DNA of 64,000 nucleotides from Septoria linicola (GCA_024114885.1 CP099425.1:2294001-2358000), one strand, 5' to 3'; shown: positions 11,736 to 23,067, counted from the first letter of the stretch. A program made the numbers and translations. The notes: generated by a model not told the origin, from the sequence alone.

Positions 11736-13319
11736 TCAAACCTTCCTCAGAATGGTCACTTGTTCCTGCACCAGCTCTATCCACATGTCCTCAATGCCAC
11801 GCGACTGCTGCAAGAAGTTGACGGGTTCTTGGCTACTCTGGTATGATGACCTTGAACACATTCTGATGGCAAGCTTCAGCCCATCAACCACGAATGTCAT
11901 GTCTGCTCGACCATCAAGCCTTAGCCAGGGTGCTGCTCCTGGTCTCAACCGCATAGCTTGGTCAACACCGTCCCACGCCAACATGGGCTGTCCACCGTCC
12001 TCGTAGATCTCCCATTCGCCGTCCTTGATGGTCAGTGAATCAACCAGATGGAGCGTTTGCGTAGGCGTATCGGGTGTGCCAGGCTGGGATTGCTGCCGAG
12101 AAGCAGGGCCAGATAGCGGCGGTCTCTCGGTGGCGGCTGCAGTCCAATGTCCAAGAAAGTCTTTCCACTTATCGCCGGGATTAATTCCCTCCGGTGCGGT
12201 ATAGGGCGGGAAATCGGTCATCTTCCACCCTATTATCGAATCGTATAATGGCCATGCACGGAACGTGAAAATGGCAACGACAAGCTTCTTGATGGTGTCC
12301 CAGCCAAGGGATGAATTCGTCATGATGGCCAGACTCATCAGTCTTGGGTTGTTGACTGTTTTCGGTACATCGTTGATCCTGTGGGCACCAAGTACGTAGC
12401 ATGTGTAGCCAGGATCATTTTGTCCAGAATGAGCAAAAAATGTCTCATCCAGCGTCCAGCCCAGGCCCATGTGGGACTTTGAATCATTCGGCGCGGCCAA
12501 GGTGAGCATTTCCCGAGCTGTCGAAGGTGTCAAGAAGCCAGTCTTCGAGAACAAAGACCGTTGAATAGCAGCAATTGCCTTCAACAGATCGGTCGGGGTG
12601 GTCCACAGCCCAGCAGCTGCTAGTTCCGTGAAACGAAAATATCCACGAGGAGATGACGTTCCAGGTGTGTATGCCGTCACATGGCTTCTTGCATAGTTGT
12701 TGTCGCCTGATGCTGTATCACCGTAGCGACTCCGTGACATTCCTAGGGGAGACAGAACGGTCTCTCTCATGAAATCTGCAAATGGCATCCAGGTGACACG
12801 TTCGATAACGATCTGAAGAAGGGTAAAACCACCACCAGAGTAACTGTACTGACTACCAGGCAAGCTGATAAACCGTATTCGTGGCGTGTTCGACGGGGGC
12901 TTGCCAGAGAAGATCTCCTGGTAATTCGCTGGTTCACCAACATATCCTGGGAATCCGTGCTGAGAAAGGCCAGATCGATGACTGAGGAGCATTCCGACAG
13001 TTACAAGCGGCAGTAGAAGTCGCGTGTTGTCGTCCACGATGGCCGTTGCGATCGGAGACGGGATATGGTCAATGACCTTGGTGTCGTAACTCATCTTCCC
13101 CTGGTCGACAAGCTTTGCAACCGCAAGGGCAGTGATGGCTTTCGAGATACTGCACGCCTGGTATACTGTTTCTGCGTTTTCTTCTCCCCGAGACATGACA
13201 TGGTGCTGCACTGGACTCAAAGGATCATCAAGGAAGGCCATCGACACCGAAGGAATGCCTTCTTCCCTCAAGTGGCCTGTCGAGACGACAAACGTCTCGA
13301 GATCTTTGAGAACTCCCAT
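11736..13319 (-). CDS. Beta-lactamase-fold serine hydrolase (class C / EstB-LovD type)
   Basis: Single-exon 527-aa protein starting MGVLKDLETF. The nucleophile motif SISK (Ser57-Lys60), the tyrosine motif YSYSGGG (Tyr160) and a KTG-like HSG box (residues 297-299) appear in the order expected of the beta-lactamase/transesterase family. No signal peptide or TM segment is evident, so it is probably cytosolic. The C-terminal 120 residues (after GHWTAAATERPP) resemble the beta-barrel accessory domain of such enzymes. Family members include esterases, D-aminopeptidases and polyketide acyltransferases. No biosynthetic neighbours are present, so the substrate cannot be inferred. Confidence 0.85.
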   Translation of the reverse strand: MGVLKDLETFVVSTGHLREEGIPSVSMAFLDDPLSPVQHHVMSRGEENAETVYQACSISKAITALAVAKLVDQGKMSYDTKVIDHIPSPIATAIVDDNTRLLLPLVTVGMLLSHRSGLSQHGFPGYVGEPANYQEIFSGKPPSNTPRIRFISLPGSQYSYSGGGFTLLQIVIERVTWMPFADFMRETVLSPLGMSRSRYGDTASGDNNYARSHVTAYTPGTSSPRGYFRFTELAAAGLWTTPTDLLKAIAAIQRSLFSKTGFLTPSTAREMLTLAAPNDSKSHMGLGWTLDETFFAHSGQNDPGYTCYVLGAHRINDVPKTVNNPRLMSLAIMTNSSLGWDTIKKLVVAIFTFRAWPLYDSIIGWKMTDFPPYTAPEGINPGDKWKDFLGHWTAAATERPPLSGPASRQQSQPGTPDTPTQTLHLVDSLTIKDGEWEIYEDGGQPMLAWDGVDQAMRLRPGAAPWLRLDGRADMTFVVDGLKLAIRMCSRSSYQSSQEPVNFLQQSRGIEDMWIELVQEQVTILRKV

Positions 13320-14660
13320 GATGTGCTAGCATGCCCTGTGCTGTAGTTGAGTAGCGTGAGATCAAGATAAATGAACGTAAGAAGAGAAGTGCGGAGTTCA
13401 GATCCTGCTCACCAAATCCATTCCGAGCTGCAGTAGGGCAGCTTCTGCCACATATCGCGTGTTGAGCGATCAGATATGCAGCTGCTATACTGAAGTATTA
13501 ATCATTCCTGTCACGATGGCTCATTCTGATAGGCGAAGGGCTTAAGACTGAAGTCCGTTCTGCCTTGCAGATTTACAACGGGATGTCCACTCCCCGAGTG
13601 CCGCCGGAACCAGAATCCCTACGCCTGCTCACGCCAAATCCTTCTCGGACAATGGCGAAAGCTAAGGTAACATGAAGGGTAGGGTTCAAACCGAAGTATG
13701 GTGGCGTGGTGGTCCAGCCACGATAGAGGAATAGCTGGTCTTGGAGAATGACGTTGTGGCATCTTTGCAGAAACTACTGCAGGGCCAAAAAGTCTGTTGT
13801 CTGGTTATGAACAGCATAGAGCAAGAGCGCATTCCGTGCCGATGGTGAATTTTAGTAGCATTGACTGTGTGCAGAATGACCCAGCGAGTGGACCTGGCCG
13901 AGAAAGATTGACTCGTTCCACTGCACTGCCACTGCGTGACGTGCGACAGCTCAGTCATGCATGCAGATTTCCAAGCAATGTTTTCCAGTCCTCCATTTCT
14001 CGAAAATCCGCGAACAAGTGCGATCGCCAGGTTGCGATTCTCGCGAACGACAGATACGGCTGGATACGACACACGCGAGCGATCGTGTTGTGGGATGATT
14101 TAGTGTGTGTTGTCCGCAGATAACACGAGGGGATCAGCACTGAGAAACAAAGCATTGGTCGATATGGGAAAGCTCATCTGCGAGCAAAGCATTAACCGCT
14201 CGAATGGAAGCAAGTGAAAATTGACTTCGCGAGATTGGCGACTTGGAAGAAAACTCGACTGCGATCAGACATAACGCAGGCCTGTAGGAACGCATCTGAT
14301 ATGTCCATATCAGATGGCCACCAATGTCACCACTTTAGTGGCGTGATACATATCGCGACCATCAAAGCCGTCCTGAAACAAAAAGGTTCACCGATTTGAG
14401 ACGTGAACAACAACTGAAGAATGAATGTTATGCTTTCTTTCGTTACCTGTCCTGGAGGGTATCTTGTTCTTCACAATTTGGTATCATACACAGACACTCA
14501 ACCACCCGTTCCTCCCAAGGACAGCATTCCATCAACGCCGACATGTGCAACCCGCTAAAGTATCAACACAAATGAACCGTAACCTTCTACTGCGTCCTTA
14601 CGGAGGCGGCGAAGCTCAAATTTTGGTTTTCATCCACCGTGTACCGTGGTCATCAACTAT
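13320..14660. other. Intergenic, no supported gene
   Basis: 1.3 kb between the hydrolase start and the ISU1 stop. ORFs here are short and without family features. A perfect 10-bp-arm palindrome at 14294-14315 is listed separately. Confidence 0.45.
14294..14315. repeat. Perfect short palindrome, 10-bp arms, 2-nt spacer
   Basis: Arms ATCTGATATG and CATATCAGAT flank TC. It has the same geometry as the palindrome at 38579-38600. It could be a dimeric transcription-factor site or a chance hairpin. Confidence 0.8.
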
Positions 14661-15324
14661 CTATGCCGGTGCAGCGGTGACGGTCTCGACCTCAATCTTT
14701 GGCATGGCAGCGCCAGTGCCTCCGAGATCTGTTGCCTTTTGCTGGGGGTTCTTGGTATAGTAGTTGTTGATGGCGGACTTGATGGCGTCCTCTGCAAGCA
14801 TGGAGCAGTGCACTGATTCCATCGATTAGTACTCATACAATTGCTTTTCCATCAAGGGAGGACAATTACTCACGTTTTACGGGCGGCAAACACAGTTCCT
14901 TCGCAATCTCGGTGTTCTTGATCCTGCCGGCCTGCTCCAGCGTCATTCCCCTCACCAGCTCCGTCAAGTAACTCGAACTGGCGATTGCTGAGCCACAGCC
15001 AAAGGTCTTGAACTTAACGTCCTCGATCATGTCCTTTCCGTCCTTGTCCTTGCCGACCTTGATCTGCAGCTTCATTACATCTCCACAGGCTGGTGCGCCG
15101 ACGAGTCCGGTTCCGACATCAGCGTCCGACTTCTTCATGCTGCCGACATTGCGAGGGTTGTTGTAGTGGTCGAGAACCTTCTCGTGGTACGATCTGCGGC
15201 CGTTCTGCTGCACGATAGGAGTCGCTGTTCGTGCAGCAAAAGATGTTCGTGCGGTTGAGTTGACTGCTGTGCGGAGCGCAGAGGTGGCGGTCACGGGCGC
15301 CGTGGCGAGAACACGCTTGAACAT
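14661..15324 (-). CDS. ISU1: Mitochondrial iron-sulfur cluster scaffold ISU1 (IscU)
   Basis: Scaffold on which Nfs1-Isd11 builds [2Fe-2S] clusters in the mitochondrial matrix. Exons are 15324-14874 and 14812-14661, with a 61-nt intron (GTGAGT); 200 aa. The first 45 residues are Arg/Ala/Ser/Thr-rich with few acidic residues, a typical presequence; MFKRVLATAP is used as the start, though an in-frame upstream ORF exists. The core begins YHEKVLDHYNNPRNVGS. Cluster ligands are Cys80 (PACGDVM), Cys110 (GCGSAIASS) and Cys153 (LHCSML). LPPVK (146-150) is the Hsp70 Ssq1-type binding motif, split by the intron. There is a C-terminal extension of about 25-30 residues beyond the bacterial-like core. Confidence 0.96.
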
Positions 15325-15733
15325 TGTGATGGCTTCTTGGGGATCTGTCGTGGAAGTGTTCGTTACTTTGAAGTTCACTGACTTGTTATTGGGATGTTGT
15401 AGAGTTGCGGTGGTGGGATTGTAACTGTGAGAGACTGCTGCATCATAGTCTCTGAGCTTTGTGGTTCACCACCGAGGGCGGCCGAAGTGCCAAAAGGAAG
15501 AAACGTCATTGATTGGCTGTCTCCAATGGATTTTCAGGGTCCCTATCTAGTCTCAAAGAAGCAGTTAATCAGCGAACAACAGCGAAGTGTGAGGAGAGGC
15601 CATATGTGTTTAATGTCGTAAATGTTTCATGCTTGGCCGCTGCTTGATATCGCTGCTGGCACTTCGCTCTATGCTATGGGCTATGGTACAGTGACAGCAA
15701 TTACTTTTCATGATTCATGAAAGACGCTCGAAC

Positions 15734-17067
15734 TTACTCGAGCAGACTTGCCTGGTTCGTGTACAGCACGTCTACCACGCTGCCCAGTTTGCCAATCGTG
15801 TCCAAAGCAGCATCGTATCCCTTGTCTCGCTCGGCTTCCTCGAAGATTTCGAGCACACCCTGTCCTTGATCCACAATGCCAATGATGACACGATCAAGAA
15901 TCATCTGTGCTAGCTTGCGCTCGACCTGACCTACGTCAAGGCCAACCATCTTCGCGACATGCGTGATCTCCACACGCGAGAATGGCTCGATCACCTTGAT
16001 CAAGTTTTGCTCCAACATACTGTCGTAGAGACGACGCAGGTGGGAGGCGATGAAGCGGTCGCTTCCAAGCTCGTATCGATATGAGTGCAGGGCTTGTTCG
16101 TACTCTTCCAGACTGCGGTTGTTGTGCGCGCGGGCAACTGCCTTCATGGCGTCTAGGTTCTTGCCTGCGTATCTGATGGCGTGCTTGGAAGTCATCAGTG
16201 CGTCCACGTCGTCCTTCAGATTGAGCATGATCTTGCAGAGCAGCATGTACTGCAGGGCAGCAGTTGCCTTGGTCGCATCATCCAAACCATGATATCCCTC
16301 CATCGCCTCGATGAAATACGAGAAAGCTGTGTTGAAGTCGCCATCCTCAGCGTGCAGTTGTCCAGATTGCATATCCAGCCCAGCTTGCAGAAGTGGTGGC
16401 GTGTAGACTGAAGCAGCACTCGTTCTTGCACTTGTCAAGGCAGCTCTTCCCTTCGGAATGTTTCCTAGAGCGTGGTATACACGGCTCTCCAGCAGCTGTA
16501 CTTCCACCAACACCAGCTTGTCGTCCAAGCGCTTCAGCTCCTTGAGCAGATTGTTGATGAGAGTGAGCGCATCGTAGTAGGCCTGCGTCTGCATGTAAAG
16601 ATTCACCAACCGAACCTCGAGACTTTGCCGCAGGAAGCCCTGCTTCTGTGAGACCGCCCATTCGATGGATGACTTCGTCACAGAGATCTGGGTGTCGGTG
16701 GTATTGGGGATGGCGGCTAAGAGGTCGAGCAGCTGTCGCACTGTCCGAGTGTTAGTATTTCTTTCAAATTAGTCACGCTACTTCCGCCCCATTGACACTT
16801 ACCCAGCTTAGCGGTCTTTGCTCTGGCGAAGCTGGTGAGCACATTCCGCGTTTGTTCGATGAGGCTGACGAGATCCTGTGTCCGCTTGTGGTCACGGTAC
16901 AGTTCTCCGAGGCCAGTAAGAGCAGTCTCAAAGTCGCGCAGCGCCTTGTCGTTCTGACCGGGCGGCTTTGCGATAATGTCCTTGTAGATCGCCTCTGCCT
17001 TCTGCGGCTCGTCCTTGGCCAGTTTCCGCGCCTCCTCTATGCGCTTGACGTTGTCCTCCTGCGCCAT
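15734..17067 (-). CDS. RPN6: 26S proteasome lid subunit RPN6
   Basis: PCI-domain subunit that clamps the proteasome lid to the base and core. Exons are 17067-16803 and 16740-15734 (62-nt intron, phase 1; ACTAAC-like branch); 423 aa. The N-terminal half is TPR-like helical repeats (LVNLYMQTQAYYDALTLI, RVYHALGNIPKGRAAL). The C-terminal PCI winged helix includes EPFSRVEITHVAKMVGLDVGQ and the tail VLYTNQASLLE. It is divergent from SOF1 across about 270 bp. Length matches yeast Rpn6 (434 aa). Confidence 0.95.
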
Positions 17068-17335
17068 CTTCGGGTGTCAGTCACGGTCGTGATGTTGACC
17101 ACGTGTAGAGTTGTTGGCAAAGATGGGAGAGTTGTGCAGCTGTGATGGCGAGTGGTCGTGTGTGAGTGTCGATGTCACAAGCGACTCCAGGCACAAACAG
17201 CTTCGTTGCGTCGCGATCTGCTGGCAAGCTTTCGGCACACCAGCCCGAGATTCCGACATCCCGACCAATTTTTGGACGCTTTGAAGATCTGCATCTCACT
17301 CGCGACATTCTTGCTGCTACCACCATGGACTCAAG
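17068..17335. promoter_or_regulatory. Divergent promoter RPN6/SOF1
   Basis: 268 bp between divergent start codons. Pairing a proteasome subunit with a ribosome-biogenesis factor suggests a shared growth-linked promoter. No proteasome-box (GGTGGCAAA) was recognised. Confidence 0.5.
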
Positions 17336-18736
17336 ATGGTTAGTACAGTTCTGCATGTCTAAGGACGCGAATCGATCGCTAATGGGACCTAGAAAATCAC
17401 TGCGCTCACTCGCTCAGCGAGCTCCGTCCAGACTCCTGGCAGCAATGTCACTCGCCAACCTCGAAATCTCGATCCCGCGCTACATCAACATGAGAAGGCA
17501 CGAGAGTATACACGCGCATTGAACGCTACCAAACTGGATCGCATGTTCGCGAAGCCGTTTGTTGCTCAACTGGGAAGAGGTCACGTAGACGGAGTGTATG
17601 CCTTAGCCAAAGACCCAAAGGCCCTAGAGCGTCTTGCAAGTGCCAGTGGCGATGGAGTCGTGAAAATTTGGGACTTGCCTACTCAAGGCGAAGTATGGCA
17701 GACGCAAGCCCATCAAAATCTGGTCAAGGGGATATGCTGGACTCAGGACCAGAAATTACTGAGCTGCGGCACAGACAAATTCATCAAGCTATGGGATCCG
17801 TACAACACTGCTAGTGGCAGCAAGCCTACGGCGACATGGACTGGCCCGAACTCGTTCTCTTCTTTGACTATGCATCGTCACGAGCGTAATTTTGCAGTTG
17901 CAGCTTCTTCCTCTGTGCAAGTCTTTGATGTTGACCATCCGTCGGACACGCCGCTGCAGAGCCACACATTCACAGGAGCGATCGACACAATCACAGATCT
18001 GAAGTTCAATCAGTCCGAGACCTCAATCCTGGCGGCTGTATCGAACGATAGTTATTTGACCTACTACGATTTGCGAACAGCTTCGGCACTTCATCGACAA
18101 AAGTTGCGCATGGCAGGAAATAGTATTGCTTGGAACCCGATTGAGCCGTTCAACATCGCAGTGGGCAAAGAAGATCACGACATCAACATCTTCGACATGC
18201 GGAACCCGAGTAAGGCACTGAACACGCTCAAAGATCATGTCTCAGCCGTTATGTGCGTAGACTGGTCGCCCACAGGGCAAGAACTGGTCTCCGCCTCATA
18301 TGACAGATCCATTCGGCTGTGGACGCCGCAGAGGTCTGGTCGTAGCCGCGACATATACCACACGAAGCGCATGCAGCGTGTGTTCTCGTGCACGTTCACT
18401 GGCGACGCGACTTACGTTCTGTCCGGCTCTGACGATGGCAATGTTCGATTGTGGCGATCAAACGCTAGCGAGCGGAATGGCATCAAGTCTGCCAGGGAGC
18501 GACAGGCACTTGAGTATACTCAGGCATTGCAGAACAACTGGAAGCACATGCCCGAGATCAAGAGGATCGCCAGGCATCGACACAAACCTAAAGTAATCAA
18601 GAAAGCTGGTGAAATCAAGACTGATGAGCTCAACGCCATCAAGCGACGTGAAGAGAACGAGAGGAAGCACTCGCGCGCTGGGCAGAAGAAGAGGCGAAGT
18701 GAGCGTGAAAAGGCTGTTGTTGCAGTAGAGCAATAG
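17336..18736 (+). CDS. SOF1: U3 snoRNP / small-subunit processome WD40 protein SOF1
   Basis: WD-repeat protein required for 18S rRNA maturation in the nucleolus (orthologue of DCAF13). The coding region is ATG at 17336-17338, an intron at 17339-17392, then one exon 17393-18736; 448 aa. The first coding exon is thus just the start codon. Spliced, it begins MKITALTRSASSVQ and continues PRNLDPALHQHEKAREYTRA, the family signature. About seven WD repeats follow (SGDGVVKIWDL, GTDKFIKLWDP, SYDRSIRLWTP, SDDGNVRLWRS). The basic Sof1 C-terminus (LNAIKRREENERKHSRAG, KKRRSEREKA) is present. Confidence 0.95.
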
Positions 18737-19037
18737 GGCTCAGTGTCTGCTTTTATGTTACTTGGCGACGGCGTTTGGGAATGGCATTTTACAGGCGCCG
18801 GATGATACCATGATGAGGGACGGCGCACTTGTAGTCATAGCATGCTCATTTGAGCCGTCTGTACTATTTCACATGCACAGAATTCACCACGTCTGCTGTG
18901 CTGTCGGACCTTGCACTGACGAACGCCAAGGCGCTCCTTTCCGCGCTCGTCTGATTCTTGCCAACCTCTCCGCTGACACGACAATCGCATCAACCACACT
19001 CCTCACAACACGACTTGACATCGATACAACAGCGATC

Positions 19038-20123
19038 ATGTCTTCTCGCGGCGGTGGAACTACGCTCTACGTCTCTGGCTTTGGCCATGGCACTCGCGCG
19101 CGCGACCTTGCCTACGAATTCGAGCGGTACGTTAGCCATCACACCTCGAGCCTCCTTTGAGACGGAATCACGTCCTATTCCCTTCACGCGAGTCTCTGCA
19201 AACCCTCGAGTCTTCCCCTACGGCGTCTTCATCCAATCTGTGACAGGCGACACAAATGCGGGAATCCCAGATACTGACAGACTCGAAGCTACGGCAGACT
19301 GGTCCGATGTGACATTCCGGCTCCAAGGACTGCATCCAGCAGACTGTAAGTCATTGACGGAGACATGCTACCAAGTTTCATGCTAACAGACTTTCAGCTT
19401 CGCGTTCGTTGAGTACGAGAATCGCCGTGATGCTGATGACGCCTACTACGAGATGCACAACAAGCGCATTGGCCGTGACGACCTGCTGAAGATTGAGGTG
19501 CGGAAGCAGCTTTGGGCAATCTGGCGGAGAGACGAGCTAATTTGGTATTCAGTGGGCTCGCACACCACCATCTGCCAGCTGGCGCTTCGATGCTGGCAGC
19601 GAACGACCACGCGATGGCCGAGACGGAGGCCGCGACGGCGGCCGTGACGGTGGCCGCGAACGTGGCGGCGATAGGGGTGGTCGCGACAGACGCGAGCGTT
19701 CCCCACGCCGCCGCTCAGGCTCCCCACCTCGAAGTCGTCGCAATGACGATGACCGTGAGGGTAGCACTCGTGAGCGTGATTACGACCGTGGAGCGCGCCG
19801 AGACGACCGCGACGATCGCCGTCGAGAGCGCACACGCAGCGCCGAGGGAGATCGCGACCGTGGCGACCGGGATCGCGAGATGAAGGACCGCGACGCACGC
19901 GATGAAGATCGCGACGCCGATCGCGATGCAGACCGACCAGCTCGAGATGAGCACGAGCGCGAGCGCGACTACGAGGCCAACGGTACCAACGGCGAAACCA
20001 CAAAGGGTAGGTGGATCGAGAGACTGGCGGCTGTATGATAAAGTGTACTGATAGCTCGCAGAAGACGCGCCAGAGGAGGAGGCTCCACCTGCTGCCCACG
20101 ATGATTTGGACACTGCCGAGTAG
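19038..20123 (+). CDS. SR-type RNA-binding protein (RRM plus RD/RS-rich tail)
   Basis: Five exons (19038-19126, 19289-19345, 19398-19497, 19553-20006, 20062-20123) give 253 aa. The RRM starts TTLYVSGFGHGTRARDLAYE (RNP2) and continues FAFVEYENRRDADDAYYEM (RNP1-like), then LKIEWARTPPSASWRFD, the conserved junction of fungal serine/arginine splicing factors. The tail is low-complexity RD/DR/GR repeats with an RRERSPRRRSGSPPRSRR segment, then an acidic EEEAPPAAHDDLDTAE end. The role is probably pre-mRNA splicing or mRNP export. The 162-nt first intron is the longest seen in this gene. Because of the R/D codon repeats, long shadow ORFs exist on the opposite strand. Confidence 0.88.
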
Positions 20124-20864
20124 AGGCGAAGCTGACTAAAGTTACCAGCTCTCGACGTCAAGATGCGGGACGCCTGAACACCTGTCTGCCGACGATCGTG
20201 CGTATCCTCGAGACGCGAATCACCAACTTCGACTTGGACCAAAGACAGCACAGAGCACAAAGAAGAAACGGCGTTGGTCGGTAAAGTGTAACACAATTGA
20301 GTATTGAGACTGCTGCGGAGGTACAACTTCATTTCACAGGAACGAGCTAGCATCGACCGGACTTTTCCAACGAAGCGAATCGCCCATAATTTGATATCAC
20401 GCCTCGACGTCGTCTTCCTCGATGCCGACCCCCGTCCCCCGTCGTCTTCACGTTAACGAGCGCACCATGAAAGAACAGCAAAAAGAAAAGCCGTCGTCCA
20501 CTTCGTCGTCCTCGTCCGTCCGTCTGCCCGACCGGCCCCACGCGATACGCTTTCGATCGATCTGAGCCACTCTATCTCACTTTCGACTGCAACAATTGCG
20601 ATACTAACGACCACACTTGCAAACATTTCAGACGTGGAGATTCTACTAATACCGTGCTCACGGCAACCTGTAGGAGTCACAGGTGAGACAGCATTGATTC
20701 GAGCCGTTGCTCAACACCGAGCCAAGAGCACAACGTGTCCTGCGATGAATGCCACCTCAATTCGCTCCTGGACATCTTTCTCGTCACGAGTCAGGGACGC
20801 GTGCGAGTAATCTTCATGGCCGTCTATACCCGGCGAAAATACATGACATTGATAGTACACTGGT
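20124..20864. other. Intergenic with a doubtful small ORF
   Basis: Holds the 3' flanks of the convergent SR-protein and SLC35 genes. A plus-strand ORF at 20422-20565 (47 aa, MPTPVPRRLHVNERT..., Ser/Lys-rich) has consistent wobble use but no recognisable family. It could be a small gene or chance. Confidence 0.3.
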
Positions 20865-22523
20865 CTATTCTAGATCCTCGGGTCTCTTTGTTGGACTCTT
20901 CGAGTTCTCATGCCTTTGCGTTCCACCTCCTCTATCATATTCTGTGGTCAGATGTAGAGAGTCTCGCATCAAGCCTCCAGCTTCGGAAGCCATGCTATCG
21001 CGGCCCAAAGCAAATTGCTCTGCTTCTTCAATGCTACTCCTTGGTTTGTCCGGCGAATCAACCTCTGATGCCACGATTGCATGCGCTTCCTTCTTTGCGT
21101 CCCTGCTCATCTTTGAGTATTTCAGCCAGTTGTAGCCAGCTATGCTTGCGATCGTGACGATCAATCCCGACACATTGATGGGACTCAGTTCATCTCCAAA
21201 GGTGAAGCTGGCGGCGCTAATCGTCAACACCTCCTTGAATATCCCGCAGACGGAAAGTGTCACTACAGATGTTCTCTGCAGGAGGGCAAATTCAGCCGCT
21301 ACCATCATGAAAGCCAGACAGCCGGGAAAGAGAATGATGAGCGCTCCGAGGACATGACCCTTTGCTTCAACCAGCTCTCCCAATCCTTGCAGCACCGCTC
21401 CTGGTCCTTCGATCGGCAACGCCAGTAAAAAGAGCACAATGAACATCACCGGCGTCAAGAAGAAAATCGACGAGAAGGGATTACTCGTCGCTTTATTCCT
21501 CAACAGCAGAATCTGTGTCAACGACCACCGGAATCCTGAACACAAACTCGCAGTCATGACAAGAATGAATCCCAGCGCATTAAACGCCGCTTCCCCAGAT
21601 ACCATGAGGATTACACCGACAGTCATAAGGCCGATGATACCGCAGAGTCTCCAGGTGGGTTTCTCGAGTTTGAAAATGAAGGCGAAGAGCAGGACGAATG
21701 CGAGTACGGAGGACTTGCACATGGTGAAGAATGTGAGGCTGATGAAGCGGAGGGAGAAGTTTCCGAGGCCGATGTCGAGGGCTGTGGCTCCGCCGCAGGG
21801 GGTGATGCGGGAGAGGTAGAATGATCGGGTCATGAGCGGTTTTTGTTTCCTCGTCGTCGTTTGTTGAGAATCCTGTCGTCCTCGCACTCTTTCATATCGA
21901 TGCTCCTCTCCTTCCCGATCATCCAACTCCTCATCCTGTATCACATGTCCATTCCTATCCCTCCCCGGCCGGAATCGCGGGAATAATATAATCACCAAAC
22001 TCGCCAGCGTAAATTGCACGAGCATATGTATTGATGTGGTAAATAGCGGAAAATGAAAGTCTAGGTTCTCGGCGGAGAACATCCATTTGTTGTATACGGA
22101 AATGGATATGCTGAATGTGTACCACAGGAGGATGAGCAGGCCGTTCACTATTATCTTGCGTATGAGCGCGGTCTTTGCGATGCCTGTTTCTTCAGCGAGG
22201 AGAGCTTCGCCGGATATTCGAGTTGATGGGTCGGAGTGGGTGAGTTTTCGTCGTCGACGGCGGCGTTTGCGCTCGGGTTGTGTGAGGCCGGTTTCTTCGT
22301 CGTCGTCGTAATCATCGTCGTCATCGTCTGACGAGAGGATTGAAGACAGTTCCATGTCTGTGGATTGGTCTGAGTCGGAGGGGACTTTGGTTTCTCCTAG
22401 GCCTCCTCCGTCGACGGGTATGGGTGGTGGTCGACTGCTGCTCGTTGCGTTGTGTTTTGTTGATTGTGAGAATAGGAGACTCCCGCTTCGTTGCCGCGAG
22501 TGGCCGTGGGTGGAGTTGGCCAT
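20865..22523 (-). CDS. Triose-phosphate-transporter family / SLC35C-like nucleotide-sugar transporter
   Basis: Single-exon 552-aa protein. Residues 1-110 are disordered, with a poly-Asp/Glu run followed by a basic RKRRRRRRK run. About ten TM helices follow, starting LIRKIIVNGLLILLWYTFSISISVYNKW (two adjoining helices) and ending SGLIVTIASIAGYNWLKYSK. The TPT signatures YNKW, TFFTMCKSS and GFRWSLTQ are present; this pattern is closest to the SLC35C2/YMD8 branch, expected in Golgi or ER membranes. A 45-residue charged loop lies between TM2 and TM3. A cytosolic Ser-rich tail contains potential phospho-sites. The substrate is not predictable from sequence alone. Confidence 0.88.
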   Translation of the reverse strand: MANSTHGHSRQRSGSLLFSQSTKHNATSSSRPPPIPVDGGGLGETKVPSDSDQSTDMELSSILSSDDDDDDYDDDEETGLTQPERKRRRRRRKLTHSDPSTRISGEALLAEETGIAKTALIRKIIVNGLLILLWYTFSISISVYNKWMFSAENLDFHFPLFTTSIHMLVQFTLASLVIILFPRFRPGRDRNGHVIQDEELDDREGEEHRYERVRGRQDSQQTTTRKQKPLMTRSFYLSRITPCGGATALDIGLGNFSLRFISLTFFTMCKSSVLAFVLLFAFIFKLEKPTWRLCGIIGLMTVGVILMVSGEAAFNALGFILVMTASLCSGFRWSLTQILLLRNKATSNPFSSIFFLTPVMFIVLFLLALPIEGPGAVLQGLGELVEAKGHVLGALIILFPGCLAFMMVAAEFALLQRTSVVTLSVCGIFKEVLTISAASFTFGDELSPINVSGLIVTIASIAGYNWLKYSKMSRDAKKEAHAIVASEVDSPDKPRSSIEEAEQFALGRDSMASEAGGLMRDSLHLTTEYDRGGGTQRHENSKSPTKRPEDLE

Positions 22524-23067
22524 GACTCCAAGGAGATGTTGTGGGAAGATGGGAAACGTTGTGTTCCCGGCGCGTGAGATGATGCTCGCTCCTATTCAAG
22601 GACTATGGGACTCGGTACGTAGGGCTGACACGGGATGTCTGGCAGGGGTGCAAAGGCCTTGGCATGATCGACGTAGCTCGTGGAGACTCTGCCCTGCTTC
22701 AGGCTCTGGCCATTTGTACATCGTTCGTCAGTACATGATACTCTGAATCGACTCTGTAGGCACCTTTGACTGATTCTGTCGTCCGCATGCGTTCGTATGC
22801 CACCGACGCTGGCTTCTTACCACGCACAGTTGCCACTTGCGCCTGAAACCACATCAGAGGAGCCACCAGCTACAGCAAGTATTCACACGTCAGTACTTTT
22901 CTATCTGGTCTGTCTTATATTTAACATGAGTCGTTGAATCAGTCGTTTAGATAAGGCCGTGCGGCTTGACTGAGTGCTTGTATGCAGTCCACTATGCGGC
23001 ACAATGTCTATCTACCGTTGTCTATCTCTTCATTCTTCTTGTCAGACAACACGGCCCACATGCGAAG
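22524..23067. other. Intergenic
   Basis: No gene recognised. It contains the SLC35-like gene promoter on the left and the 3' flank of the Q-rich gene on the right. Confidence 0.5.

Noticed and set aside
11736..13319. Treating the beta-lactamase-fold gene as an antibiotic-resistance or bacterial transfer gene
   Set aside because: The YSG/HSG motif variants and length match widespread fungal esterase-like members; codon use is like its neighbours.
19446..20353. Two long minus-strand ORFs over the SR-protein tail
   Set aside because: Generated by the CGN/GAN repeats of the sense exon; Arg/Ser or Val/Ala low-complexity only, no splice-consistent start.
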